DNA of 64,000 bases. It comes from Hetaerina americana (Eukaryota > Arthropoda > Insecta > Odonata > Calopterygidae). How positions within the stretch are numbered: position 1 is the stretch's first letter; each line of letters starts with the position of its first letter. Below are positions 37,727 through 50,200 of this stretch, in pieces. The stretch is taken from contig JAKTNV010000024.1 of the NCBI GenBank assembly GCA_022747635.1, forward strand, positions 2,294,001 through 2,358,000, read 5' to 3'. The position numbers were made by a program, and so were the translations under genes. Below the pieces are notes generated by a model. The model saw nothing but the letters and a program-made list of their open reading frames with translations, ran no database searches and was not told the origin of the DNA.

Positions 37727-38710
37727 TATATATGAGGTCCCACCTATTGATCGGAGTACATATGTTCTCAAAACAGGGGGTGAAGACAAAAATACCTGTG
37801 AGTCGCTATTACATTCCTTAGAGTTATATTCCCCAAATCAGGTTGTCACTTCAGTAATTAGAGGCGATAATATTCTTGATTTATTAGCGACAATATACCC
37901 CGAAAAGTCTTAAAAAAAGAAACTATTAAAGGAATTAGCGACCACACAGCAGTAAATGCTGGTTTTCCTCTATGAAGTCCGAAATAAGAAGCCCAAAATA
38001 AAATTTTAATTGTTTGTAAAAGGGACTATAAGGGCTTTAAAGGGTGTTACAGAATAAATTTACCAATTTTAAGTATTGTAGTGAACAGCTAATTACTGCG
38101 GATGAGTGGAATCACTTCCTTGACATCCCGCACACAGCTGTCTCATTACAAGTAAAGAAAATTAACCCAGAACCTAGCTGGTAGAAAATCATTACGATGT
38201 CAAAGGCGATGTCAGACCAAGATGAAAATATGTATATAAGAAATGATATCTCTACGTACAAAAGGAATGAGATCACCTATGATTTCAAAAAGAATTCGAA
38301 AGCGTTCTGGCCATATGCCAGAGAGGTTCAAGGAAAAGAGTCAATAGTTTGTCTTAATGTTTGTAATGTCTTCACCATTTTCTCACCGAATGTCTCCTTT
38401 AGTTAACCAAATCGTTCCCGCCAGCTGATAACCAAAATTGAAATTTCATGTAATGGAATAGAACGTTTGTTGAAAAAAATTCATCCTGACAAATATTCTG
38501 GGCTCGATGAAATACCAGCTCACACAGCTGGTATATTTAAAGAACTAACGTCGGAAATTTCTCCGTATCTAAAATATTTTAGAAATCGCTAGTAGATCAC
38601 TCCACAATGATTCCATTGATTTGAAAAATGGCTAATCTAATACTTGATTTAAAAATGTTGACAAGGAGGAACCGAGCAATTAAATCTGTTATTACACTTC
38701 ACATGTATCC
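37410..38710 (+). mobile_element. Decayed non-LTR retrotransposon, endonuclease to start of reverse transcriptase
   Basis: In shifting + strand frames the order of a non-LTR ORF2 is visible. TGGGVLIGVK (37440-37469) resembles the RGGGVLIAV block of AP endonucleases. NQVVTSVIRGDNILDLLAT lies at about 37836-37892. GISDHTAVNA (37931-37960) carries the SDH motif. Next comes a linker with KNSKAFWPYAREVQGK (about 38290-38337), then LLKKIHPDKYSGLDEIPA (about 38467-38520), the K....GPDGIP start of reverse transcriptase, and PSNYKSVITLH-like residues near 38675. A (TA)n expansion interrupts it at 37661-37733. Many stops and frameshifts show it is dead, and the rest of the reverse transcriptase is absent. 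Confidence 0.75.
37661..37733. repeat. (TA)n microsatellite inside the LINE remnant
   Basis: A nearly pure TA tract lies between the endonuclease blocks of the retrotransposon. Confidence 0.95.
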
Positions 38711-41021
38711 AAATCTAAATCTTCATTCGCTCCCTAAAAACCGCGAATTAATCACGGTATTCCTAAAGATGAGTCTGGCCATAATAAAGTCTTATTTATA
38801 TCTCTCTAAATACCTGACTATTTTCTTTGTATATCTAAGAATATCCTGGTTTTTAAACAAAGTGTTCTTTAAACCCTGTCTCCTCCAAAACTCCATTCCA
38901 TTATCCCCGCGGTCATCCCTTTTTTCTAATCGTTGTTTTTTCTCCCCACCTCACTACAATCTCTTCCTTCGACTACCGTCTCGTTCCTATCCCCTACCAG
39001 TATCAAATATTTTTTTCGGGAGTATCCATAGATATTTCCTTTAATTAATCGTATACGTTATCAACGTCTTTCTCCTAAACATGGCACGTAGACCCGAACG
39101 ATGACCAAGTAACTGGTTCAGATATTACTTCTGTTAATATTATTTTATCTCACCCTTGCTCTATGCATGAACGTCCAAACCCTTTTGCCACGATTATGGA
39201 TAGTTTGATTGGTAATATTGAAGAAAAATATTTTCCCCATCCATCTTTCTTTATGTTACAAGTTCCGTATTTATGAACATCTCCAATCTCTGCAAGTCTT
39301 TTATGATTGTGTTAAGTCACAACTTGAATGTTTATAGGATGTTTCTAATTGATTTTCAGACGCGATATATTATTAGTTCCTAACTTAAAACTCCTCCTAA
39401 ATTTCCACCATTTTGTGTAGACCATGAAGTTTGCTAATTCTGGCGAGAACCATTGCACTTAATTACTTAGCGAAAAAGACTCCGAAGACCGGCCGTTTCC
39501 TTCTCTACCTATATATTCGAAGGTTCTGCTGCAGTTTCATTTCACTTCCCTTTATGCTTGCTCCTCCCTTGGTCTATTGCAACTTCTCAATTCTCTTTCA
39601 TTATCCTCCCCTGCGCTCACCAACTCCCACTCGGAGGAGGAAATGAAATCAGCGTTCGCAATAAAGAGTTTGGCTCAGCATTTCCTCCTCATCGCTCCGA
39701 AATAAAAATTTCACTGAAGAGTGAAAAGAGGCTGTGTGTGCGACTGAGATTTGGGAACATAAAATATTGTAACGAATGCAAGAAATACGACGAAATAGTA
39801 AATAGCGTAGGAGATCTGGTGTCTGAGATGAGATTTTCCTTTTGCCCACCGTAGGTGAAATTCTTTTGCATTTTCGTCCGTTGCCTAATATCCTGATCCG
39901 CTGATTAGTTCGTCTTGTGCCCTCGCGCCGCGTTTATCTAAGACTTACATCCCTTCACTTGCTGCTTAAACCTGAGCTCTTCATTTTTGGACCCGCATGA
40001 GTGTTATTTAACTTGTGAGTGTGATATCGCGTGTAGGAATTAATATAAAATCAGTTGAGGACCCCAAAGCAGTTAAATTTTTGAAAAATGCCAAGTGGAA
40101 TAATTAAAAATAATTTTTATTTAAAATAATTGTATTTGATACTTTTGATCAAGGTAACTAAGATAGCAATTTTTGCATAGAATTTTTCACAGGAGAGACT
40201 GACATGCTTCATTCATGTGTTTTTCATGATGGGAATTTTATGGCTATCACTTGTACTCTGCCGTGTCATATGTTTACATTGACTTCAAGATCGTTTTTTT
40301 ATGATCAAACCAGTTATCACAGTAGTTTCAATTATGCTTGGGAAAAGGCATACGTTTCATAATCCGCCAGCACTTTTTTATTTTGTGTATTTTCTTCTTT
40401 TTTTCATCAATGTGAAAGATGGTTACGATGTGCATACTCTCTTTACGAAATTCATAACCACGGACAATGTCAACCTTGTGTTCGTTCAATTTCCGATAAT
40501 TTTCAATTTACTTCTTCATTTTGGTTTTTGGATTGCATTTTTTTTATATGATTACCATAAAGTTTACATAGTCAAACTAATTTACCCTCGATATAGTAAA
40601 TAAAAATCTTAAGGAATATTGGTGCTAAATTTTGGGATTGTCGATATTTTTTGCATCATTTTTGTGTGTACTGTATAGATCGCTTATTTTGCATATTTTG
40701 CATACATAATTACTTGCGTCGATTACAATATTGCCGCGAGTCTATAATTATAATATTTGTCCCAATCTCGGAGATCCATGCCCCAGTTAGCGCAGGAACT
40801 TTTAAAACTAGGTGCAATTTACAACCATTGACTACAAGTGTACCAACAAGACGGATTCCAATTGCAATAATTTATTTGTCATCGAAACGGATTAAAAAAT
40901 GTGACGTTCTGTATCCAGCTAATGAAGAACTACATTTATTTTCTGCGACTGAATAACAAAGTTCTTTTAGACGGGAATATTTAATATCCTTTTATCATTT
41001 CTTATTCTTTGTGTTCCAAAG
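38711..41021. other. Intronic or intergenic DNA, nothing firm
   Basis: A pyrimidine-rich patch lies at 38860-39000 and a GC-richer one at 39480-39860. The frame at 40651-40956 ends with VPTRRIPIAIIYLSSKRIKK-like residues, but no splice site supports it. Confidence 0.35.
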
Positions 41022-41168
41022 GGACGCAAATATTGGAATCGGTCAATCGTTGCCCATTACAACAGGAACAAAGAAACAAAATTTCCTCGAGGTCACGGAA
41101 ACATAGAAGTTGATCAATCGGAAATAAATAAATTTATCCAAAGCATCAAGTCTGAAAAAACTTCAAAG
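41022..41168 (+). CDS. Candidate coding exon, uncertain
   Basis: A T-rich tract ending ttccaaag precedes 41022 and a donor g|gtaaat follows 41168. Between them 147 bases make exactly 49 codons in phase 0 at both ends, matching the phase of the firm exons around it. It starts GRKYWNRSIVAHYNRNKETK and ends QSIKSEKTSK, a basic, hydrophilic segment. Against it: the acceptor is AAG, the codons are AT-rich, and the residues are unlike the neighbouring exons. About 100 bp downstream, 41270-41345 also looks exon-like (PPNIHEFGNPISFGWLHFLS), but its phase does not fit. Confidence 0.3.
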
Positions 41169-41345
41169 GTAAATATGCGGAAATATCTCGGATTTTAATT
41201 AATGGAAATTTACGGTAAAAAATTATAAAAAAATATTAATGGGGCAAAAAAGGTTAGCCTTCTTTGTAGGCCACCAAACATCCATGAGTTTGGCAATCCA
41301 ATATCTTTTGGGTGGCTTCATTTTCTCTCTGAAGTGGTTAGTGAG

Positions 41346-44300
41346 GTAAATTTTCTATTTTTGCTGTGGGAAAAGAAAAAAACTGGATTAGTTAAAAATC
41401 ACTAAAATATCATTAAAATCTTCCAGGTTTTCTATCAATTATAAAATAATTGGGGATTATTATCATTATTCACGCATGCAGAAAGGTTTGGGTATTATTC
41501 AGTCACCTTGAATATATCGTTGGTAAATTTTATAGTCAATTAAAAGTCATTTGCTTTATATACAAGCTCCCTTAGCTATCTATCATCTGTTTTGTACATG
41601 TTAGCCTGTGTCACATTTTGAGAAATGAATATACACATTTGCACAAGCAGTTGCTAGATCTACTTGAATTGTTACATGAGCAGGCGAACTCGGGAGCCTC
41701 TCCTCAAAATTTAAATCGCATTCAAAAGCCGATGAAGATTGTAAATTTAAAATGAACGTACCCACGGTCGCAAAGCAATGAAGACCGAAATAGACAAGAC
41801 TGTAAGTTTGATTAGCTCCAGGTTTGTTGAAGGGTGGGGGGTGAAAATAATGTTTTCAGGTAAGGGGAAGTTACGAAACGCACACTAGGTCACTTGGGTG
41901 TGTTTGGAAAACAGTTACCCTTGTGTACCTCAATCACAAACGAAAAAGACTCCATTCTTTCAATCAATCCATCTACACGAGTGCCATCAAAGATTTATTT
42001 TAAAATGCGTCATATTTTTTAGAACATGCTCAATGAAAATTTATTTGCGGTAAAAACCGTGAATAATGCAACAATATTTTTATTTTAGACTAGATGGACC
42101 CCCCTCCCTTACGTTTCAACCCAATTTGAGTTATCAGTGTTCAGTTGCGTTTTGTGATGCAGTAATAAGTAAGTTGTTCAAGTATTTTTTTGCAAAAGCG
42201 TATTCCTAGAATTCAGTTGCAGTTCATGTTTTACCCTGCTGAGATTGTTCCATAAGACTCTCCTTAAGGTTTACTCGTTCCCTTTCCTGCTATTCCTATT
42301 TATCTCACTGCCATTTTCTATAAACTGGAAAAATCTAACAGAAATCTTTACCCTCTCTTTTTTGTCCATGTATTAGCCAAAGGTCTACTACTGAAAAATA
42401 TGAGAAACCGGTGCTAAGGAAATAAAATCCATTAACGTTTTTGGTTAATGTCAACTGAGTCAGCTTTTCCTTTCTCTTTTTCCGGAGTCAGTCTCTTAGG
42501 AATATCTTTTAAAACAACGCAAACGTTACAAGAAGAGATTAGTTCTTGAAATTTATCTCTTATCGGACAAGATCGTACGTATCATTAAAGCTGAGAAAGT
42601 ATGAGAAAAAATTGTTTTTTTTTGGCTGAAAGATTTTCATTTCTACGTGTCTTTTGAGTATGCCAATTTAAACCATGATGTGAATGTATAGGTTTATTTA
42701 GGTTAGATAGGTAGGTTTAGGACATTAATTTCGTTATTTAAATCATTATGTTCGTCGTGACGAAAGACTTGAAAAATTTATTTTTAAAATTCAGAACGTG
42801 TTCTGTCTTTATTCAGATGTTATAGAAAGCGTTATTTTTGTAAGCACTAACTTTGTAACTTCTACATTCCGGCTCTAAAAGTGGATTTTTATTTTCTGGA
42901 TTAATAATTTTAAAAATAAAACCAGAATTGTTATATTTATTCATTCTATAAAATCAAAATATTAAATATAACAATACTTTAGGCTTCCAGAGGCTAGTGA
43001 GTACACCAGTCAGAAAACTATATATTATTCAATTAATTCTACCTTTACATATTCGGGTGTTTTTGCTCTAGTATGCGTTTGAAGTCTTTCATATATACAT
43101 CACTCTAATATTAATACACAAATAAACCATGACATGAGTGTTTGAATATATGTGCTCAAGGCTGAGGGAGTTCACGGGCGCTCAGATCCAAGACGTTCAG
43201 TCAAGGCATTACTCAAACCATTGTATTTAAAACCTAAAACCCTTTTCACCAAAACTTTTCCTGTCTTAATCTGCTTTTATCTTGCTCACACACACAAAGG
43301 AAATCGTTTGCCATGATCCGTCATCATAATTAATGCCGTTTGTGTTATATTTCATGATAAAACAAATGCTTCTTTTTGTTTCAATTTCTTTTCACATCCA
43401 TCACGTCATTTCGCAGTATTTTTCGCAGTCCAAGAGACATCCATAAAGAACGTTCTGGGGAGTAGTGTCACCTCCTCATTTCTTTGTCCCGTTGCTTTTC
43501 TTTCTGTTCACTGCGTTTTCCTCTGCTATTCCTACATTTCTCCGTCTCAATAGTCACCCTCGTCCCTTCTAATAAGATACCGAGTCATATCGGTCTTCAT
43601 ATACAACAGCGTTTGTCGTCTGTTGCGGATGAATTTATTAGGCAACCTGGACGTTGCAAAAGCAATGGCAATGGTAACAAACTGCCACAAATTTGCATGA
43701 AAGTCCAAATCCAAAGTCCAAGTCAGAATCCTACGGTCCGTTCCGTTGTTCTCTGGGAACTACTGCTTAGCTCGACCCGACGCCCCTCACGTACTGCTCA
43801 GGCTATTTCTCTATACAGCGTTCCCAATGTTAAAGCTATTTACCCGTTATTATGTGTGTTAAAACAATAGGGTATAAAGAATACTCTTTGAAAGATTCAT
43901 CCACATTTATCAATAGACATCTCTCTAAGAACCCCTGAATAAGAAAAGAAAACTGAATACGTTGGGAGTTTAATTTTGGTCGCTGCTATGGTACAGGGAC
44001 AAGTATCCCGGACCATATGTGAAAGATTGTCGCTATTGCAATTCATCATATTGTTGTTATTGAAATGAAGAAATTTGCAAACAAGTAGTTGAAAAAATAT
44101 TGAAGGATCGCACTTTGCATTGGTCCTTTCGAAATTGTTTATTTTTCTGAGTTAACAATCGACTTCTTGTTCCATCTCGAATTCCCTCCCTCAAATTATT
44201 TTCAGAATCAATGTTTAACTTCAATCACTTGTTTTAAACTAAGATACCGGCGTCGATTTAAAGTATTTCAATTTATTCCAAACGTTTGACTTTTCAAATG

Positions 44301-47176
44301 CAAGACGAAGACTTTCGAAAAAAAGTAGCTGACAGTTGTCAACACTAATGTGAAATCGTGATTGATATAAAAGTTAACGGGCAGTTAAGGATTTATAAAA
44401 CTACGCCATCATAATCAAGTACCATATATTTCCAAAAAATAATAATCTTTTCTTACCATATGGAATAGAGTTTTAACTGTCAATAGACCAGAAAAGCTCT
44501 TTCCGTTCTCTTTCCGCTATTTAGTTCTTGGAATGATTTTATATTGAGATTGGGAATATGAAACTAAATTGGAGATGTGAGCGTTATGCTAAAGTAAAAA
44601 TTAAATACCTCTAATGTAATTGGTAAATATTTCTCTTTTGATTCTATTGACGTCTTATATTGTCCTCATGAACCTCCATCAAATATTCAAACATTATGCC
44701 AGATGAATGCGGTTTGACTTTGAAGATATATATTCACAATTAAATGTTTTCAAGCCTTTCGCGAGTTATAATTTGATAACGGAAATGATTATTATTAATA
44801 TTTCAGTCAACCGCAAAATTCCAATAAAATAAATTGTGAGGTAAATAATGGAACTATTTAATTCTTAATGAGTTAGCGTTCAGTTTTACTGCGACGTATT
44901 ACGTATCATATATACGAGAACTACAGATATTTTACCGAGTATTTCTAAAAGTTAACATTTTGCATTAACTTTTATTTTAAATTACTGTAGTATCAAATTA
45001 TTTGCTTTTATATTTTTAAATTATATTAATATAATGTAAAAATCTGGAAAAGATTAAAATGCGTTTCAAGTAATATATTTTTTTCTTTAAAATCAGAGGC
45101 CTAAAACGTCTCTGAGTTCTCATGCCGATAATTTTTTATGTTCTTTCAATGCGCATTATTTCTTTATCCTGATAATTTGATTAAAATATAGTTCTCGATA
45201 AGCCTTTGGGTTTTCCTTACTTCTAATCTGGTATTTGTTTCCCGGTATTCTTTTAATCTTTTTTACAATATTTGGTGTAAATAAAAGAGAAACTTAAGGA
45301 CAGGGTTTCAGGAATCCATATTGTGTCAAAATACGCATCTTTGGAAAAAGAAGCCTATTGAATAATATGGGATGCCTTTTTTCAAACTAATTTAGCAAAG
45401 TTTCTTAGGAGATATTTCAAACTTTGCATTTCCTTGTAATCATTCCTTGATTATTGTTTCCCTTTTTTATGAGAATATTTCCTCAGGTGTTATTTTTCAC
45501 ATATGTACAAATGCATGAATTTGTTAATTTAAGAATCAATTAACATTGCCATATTTACCAACTCAACATCATAGTTTCACTTCACAAAACTGTTCATTTT
45601 GCTTTATAGTTTTTGTGATGAGTTCAAATTTCATATGATGCTCGGTATTTATTGATTCTACGACTGAAAATAAATCCCCTTCTCCACCCAATATTTGTTT
45701 GAAATACCAGGGGAGTGCAAATTTAGGTTTTCATCTCGGCCATAATCATTTTAACATGTGCTTCGGCACCATTAGTTTTCTCTGCGAATCGGATGTCTTT
45801 ATCTACGAAGCTATGACTTATGACTAAAACTTAACGTTATGATTGTTGGACTAGTTATTCCGATTGAATTAGTAGTGCTGACACTGCACGGGAACGTGGA
45901 CAGTGTCTATGCGTGGAAACCAACCAATAGAAAAGAAAGTGAAGAAGATTTTAAATGGAGGGATACATTAACTTGTTAGAGTTTCCCACATATTTTGATT
46001 CAGGAATATTATTTTGGTTCTGCCTGGAGTCCTAACAGGGCTTCATTCATAGTAAACCAGTGTTGTCATTGGAACTACCGTTTCAGTACGGCCTTTGATT
46101 ATTCCGTCGAATTCTCAAATAGTCAAGGTTTTCCCGACCCCCATTATCCAATGCGAAGGTTAATTTTGATGGTGAGCTTGAAGCCCAACTCGCAGTTAGC
46201 CCTATGGCGGGTAAAATTGATGTGTTCGTGGTAAGGGACTACTTCCATCTCTCTCCCAGTGCTTTCCGCGGTTTTCCTTTTGGCCCGAAGCGAGTCACAG
46301 AACTTTTATCATTCTGCCCACCTCTTTGCACCGAAATCAATATTTTAAAAATTTCCTTGATTTAAGTATTTTAATCCGAAAAAAATGCGCTAACAAGTTT
46401 TCGTTGAACAGGCTCATTATGCCACTTTCTTCTTCGTGGCATTTAATTTTCATTGAGAGAGACTCCTCGAAAGCGATATGATTACTTTGGGGTTCCCGTT
46501 TGAAATTTTATATTTTCTACGAATTCTAAGATGTAAACTAAGGTTAAGGTGCCTGATGAACATACTCTTATTCAGAAATTTATTCAGCAGCAAATTAAAG
46601 TTATATCTATCTATTCCGGAATGATCGCTTGAGACTCTACCTGTAGACATATTACTGGCTACAGATACTTACTATAAAATCCTTAAAACGACTAATTTAC
46701 CTGTTTGTAAGAATCTGATAGTGTAAAATTTATCTTGATGCCATCATATGTGATTACACTGCCGACTCTTTTATTTCATATAAGTTACATTTATTCTATT
46801 TCTTTTGTAACCCAAGTCTTGATTTAGACCTACAAGGTTAATGGCAGGCTTTTTTTATATTAAGAGATGACACTGTATAACAAGGTCGCGATCAGGTTGA
46901 TTTTTGTTAACATTTGAATGCTAAATGCCCACTTTTCATAAAAAAATATTTATCTTTTCCCATTCTATTGAAGCAACCGCCGCTGTATTGAACACGCGTC
47001 AGTTTTTCGTTTGGTAGATAGAGCCGCAGAGCACGATACAGTACATCTAATGGAAGGTATCATTTCATTCATTCAAGCATCAGAGGTGAAGTACTTTTGA
47101 AGGGAAATTTTGAATAGAAGTATTGATAGTATTTACAAATATAAGCACAAGTGCTTTTTTCATCTTCAATTTACAG
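41346..47176. other. AT-rich DNA, nothing recognised
   Basis: Probably intron of the + strand gene. A 128-codon frame (43484-43870) lacks motifs and splice context. The frame at 45995-46234 is similar. Confidence 0.45.
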
Positions 47177-47239
47177 GCACTATTAAAATCTGGTTCCTCA
47201 ACTTCTGTTCTGCGATCGCCTTCTCCAATATTTAAAAAG
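47177..47239 (+). CDS. Small phase-0 exon of the split + strand gene, probably optional
   Basis: A pyrimidine-rich acceptor (tttcatcttcaatttacag, ending 47176) and a donor AAG|gtgtta bound 63 bases, 21 codons, phase 0 at both ends. The sequence reads ALLKSGSSTSVLRSPSP then IFKK. It is Ser-rich with an RSPSP motif of the kind often phosphorylated by proline-directed kinases (inference). Inserting or skipping it keeps the frame between the exons at 36873 and 58405, so it could be a cassette exon. The donor is not the strongest class, consistent with regulated use. Confidence 0.58.
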
Positions 47240-50200
47240 GTGTTAATTTCACGGCTCTACATCTTCTTATACCGTTTTCTTCTACTGTTTTCTTTTTTTT
47301 CTCATTCCGTTACAAACTTGAATATCTTAACTTATTAATTCTAAAGCATAACTTTTACTCTTTACTGCATGTCAATAACTCTTTTAAATTGCGTGACCAC
47401 TCAAATATTATTATTTTTCCTTGATCGTTTCGTTTATAGCATTTTCATTTTCTTCTGTTATCACTGCTTCTTAATGAGTTATTTAGACTGTGTAAACATG
47501 GAGAAGGTCCATATAGGCTCATATTTAATTCATTTGTTTGGCAATGGGCGATGTTTTTTTATTGATCCTTTACTTTTGTAGGAACATTTTCCAACCTCGC
47601 TACCGCTTCTGAAATGTATACAGTGAAATGCTAATCAAGGTTATACAACGGTTGTTCAAAGTGTTATTAACTACATTGAAATGATAACGTTATTTTTAAT
47701 GCATGAATCTTGACTTTATTCCACTACTCTGTGCGTTTCTTCTGCTTTGTAATAAGTATAATAAATATGAAAAATTTCTTTGGTAGTTTAAACTTAAAAA
47801 AATTATTTCTCATAGTTCTGGAACAGGAGAAATGGTTATATTAGGTTGGGAAAAGCGGACTCGTTTCGAAAAAAAGGTTTATTGCTCTTATTTCTCCGTT
47901 TAGTGACTATCGCCACCTTCATTTCTAATGTAGCCGTCAAATCTAAGTCCGCCTGACTCAATTTGTGAATACTTGAGGTCGTAAGTCACTAATTTAAATC
48001 ATTTTTTGCTAGTTAGCCAAAAACGGAGGGAAGCAAAATGAGAGCTGTTTTAGGAAAATGAATCACATATAATTTTTCTAGTAAATACTTTGTTTTTCGA
48101 GACACTTTACTGTAGGGGACAAGTTTTGCGTTTCATAGCATTCACGAATCTAAGGTTACATGCACGGAATAACTATGCATTAGAATCACACTGTGAAATA
48201 TGTTGCATAATACTGCTCATGATGAGGGTTTTTTCTTCGATAAAATTTTGGAAACAATACCATCATTATACCTCTAATACTTGATTATTCGGATGCATAG
48301 CCATCTATACGATAATAATCATATGCCAAGCCAAAACACCTTGTAGTTGGAAAGTAACTTGACACAAATGCTGATGAGTCATTTATTAATAGTAGTGAAT
48401 GGCCAACTACTTCACAATTTATTCACCTCAATTATTTATAAAAAGGAATCTTCATTTTTTTTTAACCAGAGGACTCTGGTAGACCTTAGTCATTCCAGTG
48501 TCAGAACCAACAGTCCCAAAATCAGAGAACATCCTGTGTTTTTCTCAAATTTTCAAAGTCGGTATCGGTACTCATAAAGTTAAGATAGTGTTTTTTCTGG
48601 TTGAAAAACATTTTCGAAGTGCCAAATAAAATGTACCCTCTGGCTTGCGACACATCGTGGCTACTTGAGCTGAAATCTTTTAGCAAAAAATATTTAAACT
48701 GCAAGCAGTTGTATCATTGTATGCTCCTCAAAGTTGTGTGCTATTATGTTCTTTTACCACCATTCCTATGTAATAGGCTAAACAATTTTACTAATTGAAA
48801 CTGCCGAACCTTTTAAAGACAAAACTGGCTTGTAGCAGAGGATAGTGTTATAAGAATACCATATTCTGTGGTTCACCTAAGGAAAAATTATACATTTGAG
48901 GAACAGCGTACTCCATAAAACTACGATGGTATTGCTACTTTAGTACGTGCATTTATTCGGTACGTGCATCGTATACCTACTGAGAGTATATTTGAATTTA
49001 TTTAAACGCATATTTTATAAGGGGGTAATTTGAAAACTTCGCACGAGAGCCAAAGGAGGAGGATTTTAGATTAACAAGACAAATTTCAGGATATATACTA
49101 TAAAAATTCACAGTCTGCTGATTGGAAAAATAATGCAACATTTGCAATCGGTTGGCCACCTTCGATTTGCGTAGTGATTTTTTAATTAAGTAAGATGAAT
49201 TCCAGAATATTTGCACATTTAGGTATGCCATTAAGGAGAGGTCGTAGATGGCATCCTTTATAGGTTAAATACGGATAACCAGGATAAGTAAATCTATGAT
49301 TAATTGTATTTGCATATTTTTTGATTGTTCAAAATGAATTTTTGCCACTTGTATAGTGTTGCACTGGTTTTCTCGGAAAAACATTCTTCTGCATAAAAGA
49401 GCATTATTTGGCAAAATATAATCAATCATCAAGAAGATAACTCATTGTTTATATTCTTCCTTTGCATAACTGCTAACCTTGTTTCTACTAGTTTAATTGG
49501 TAATGGCTTCATAATGCCACCTACTATTCTGCTCCTATGAATAAAAGGAAGCTCAAGAGATTAAAAATTCAATCATTGGCGACACTCAACATATTTGTAT
49601 GCATAATTATAAATGAGCAAATGTATTTCGTGTAAAAAATTAAGAAAAAAGTTGATACTTCTGATTAACTGAAAAATCGAAAACGGAAGTTTTGTTAAAC
49701 CTCACCCCATTATTTAGCCTTTAAGGAAAAGAACCTTGAATCCCTTAATAATCCATGGATTTCGTACGAGATGCCGGAATATCAAAAATTTACCCATACT
49801 GCCCATATTTACTCTCGCGAGTGTAGGATATTTATTTTAGTTCCAGAATTAGTCACAAGACTAGATTTTGTGGCAATGTCAAGCCTTGATTATCATTCAA
49901 TATGAATTTAAAAGAAGCCTACTACCGAAATTATATTTTCTTTAACTTGATCATCGTTACAAGTCTGACCACACTTCATCCTAAGGGGTGTGAAATGATC
50001 ATTTCAAGCTTCATTACTGGTATGTTAATATTGGCTAATTTTTTGGTAAGAGCAAAGAAATACTCTCCTCAATGAAATACTTCTGATGCTTCATCGTCTT
50101 CTCCGCAATCTTGCTAGTTACTGTCGTCCTTATCCACAATCTTCAGCTGATAATCATCTATTTTCAAAGATTCATTTTATTGAATGAAACCCCTTCAAAA

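Noticed and set aside
47843..47970. Mariner-like left end (attaggttgggaaaag)
   Set aside because: Only about 15 bp of resemblance, with no transposase remnant and no partner end.
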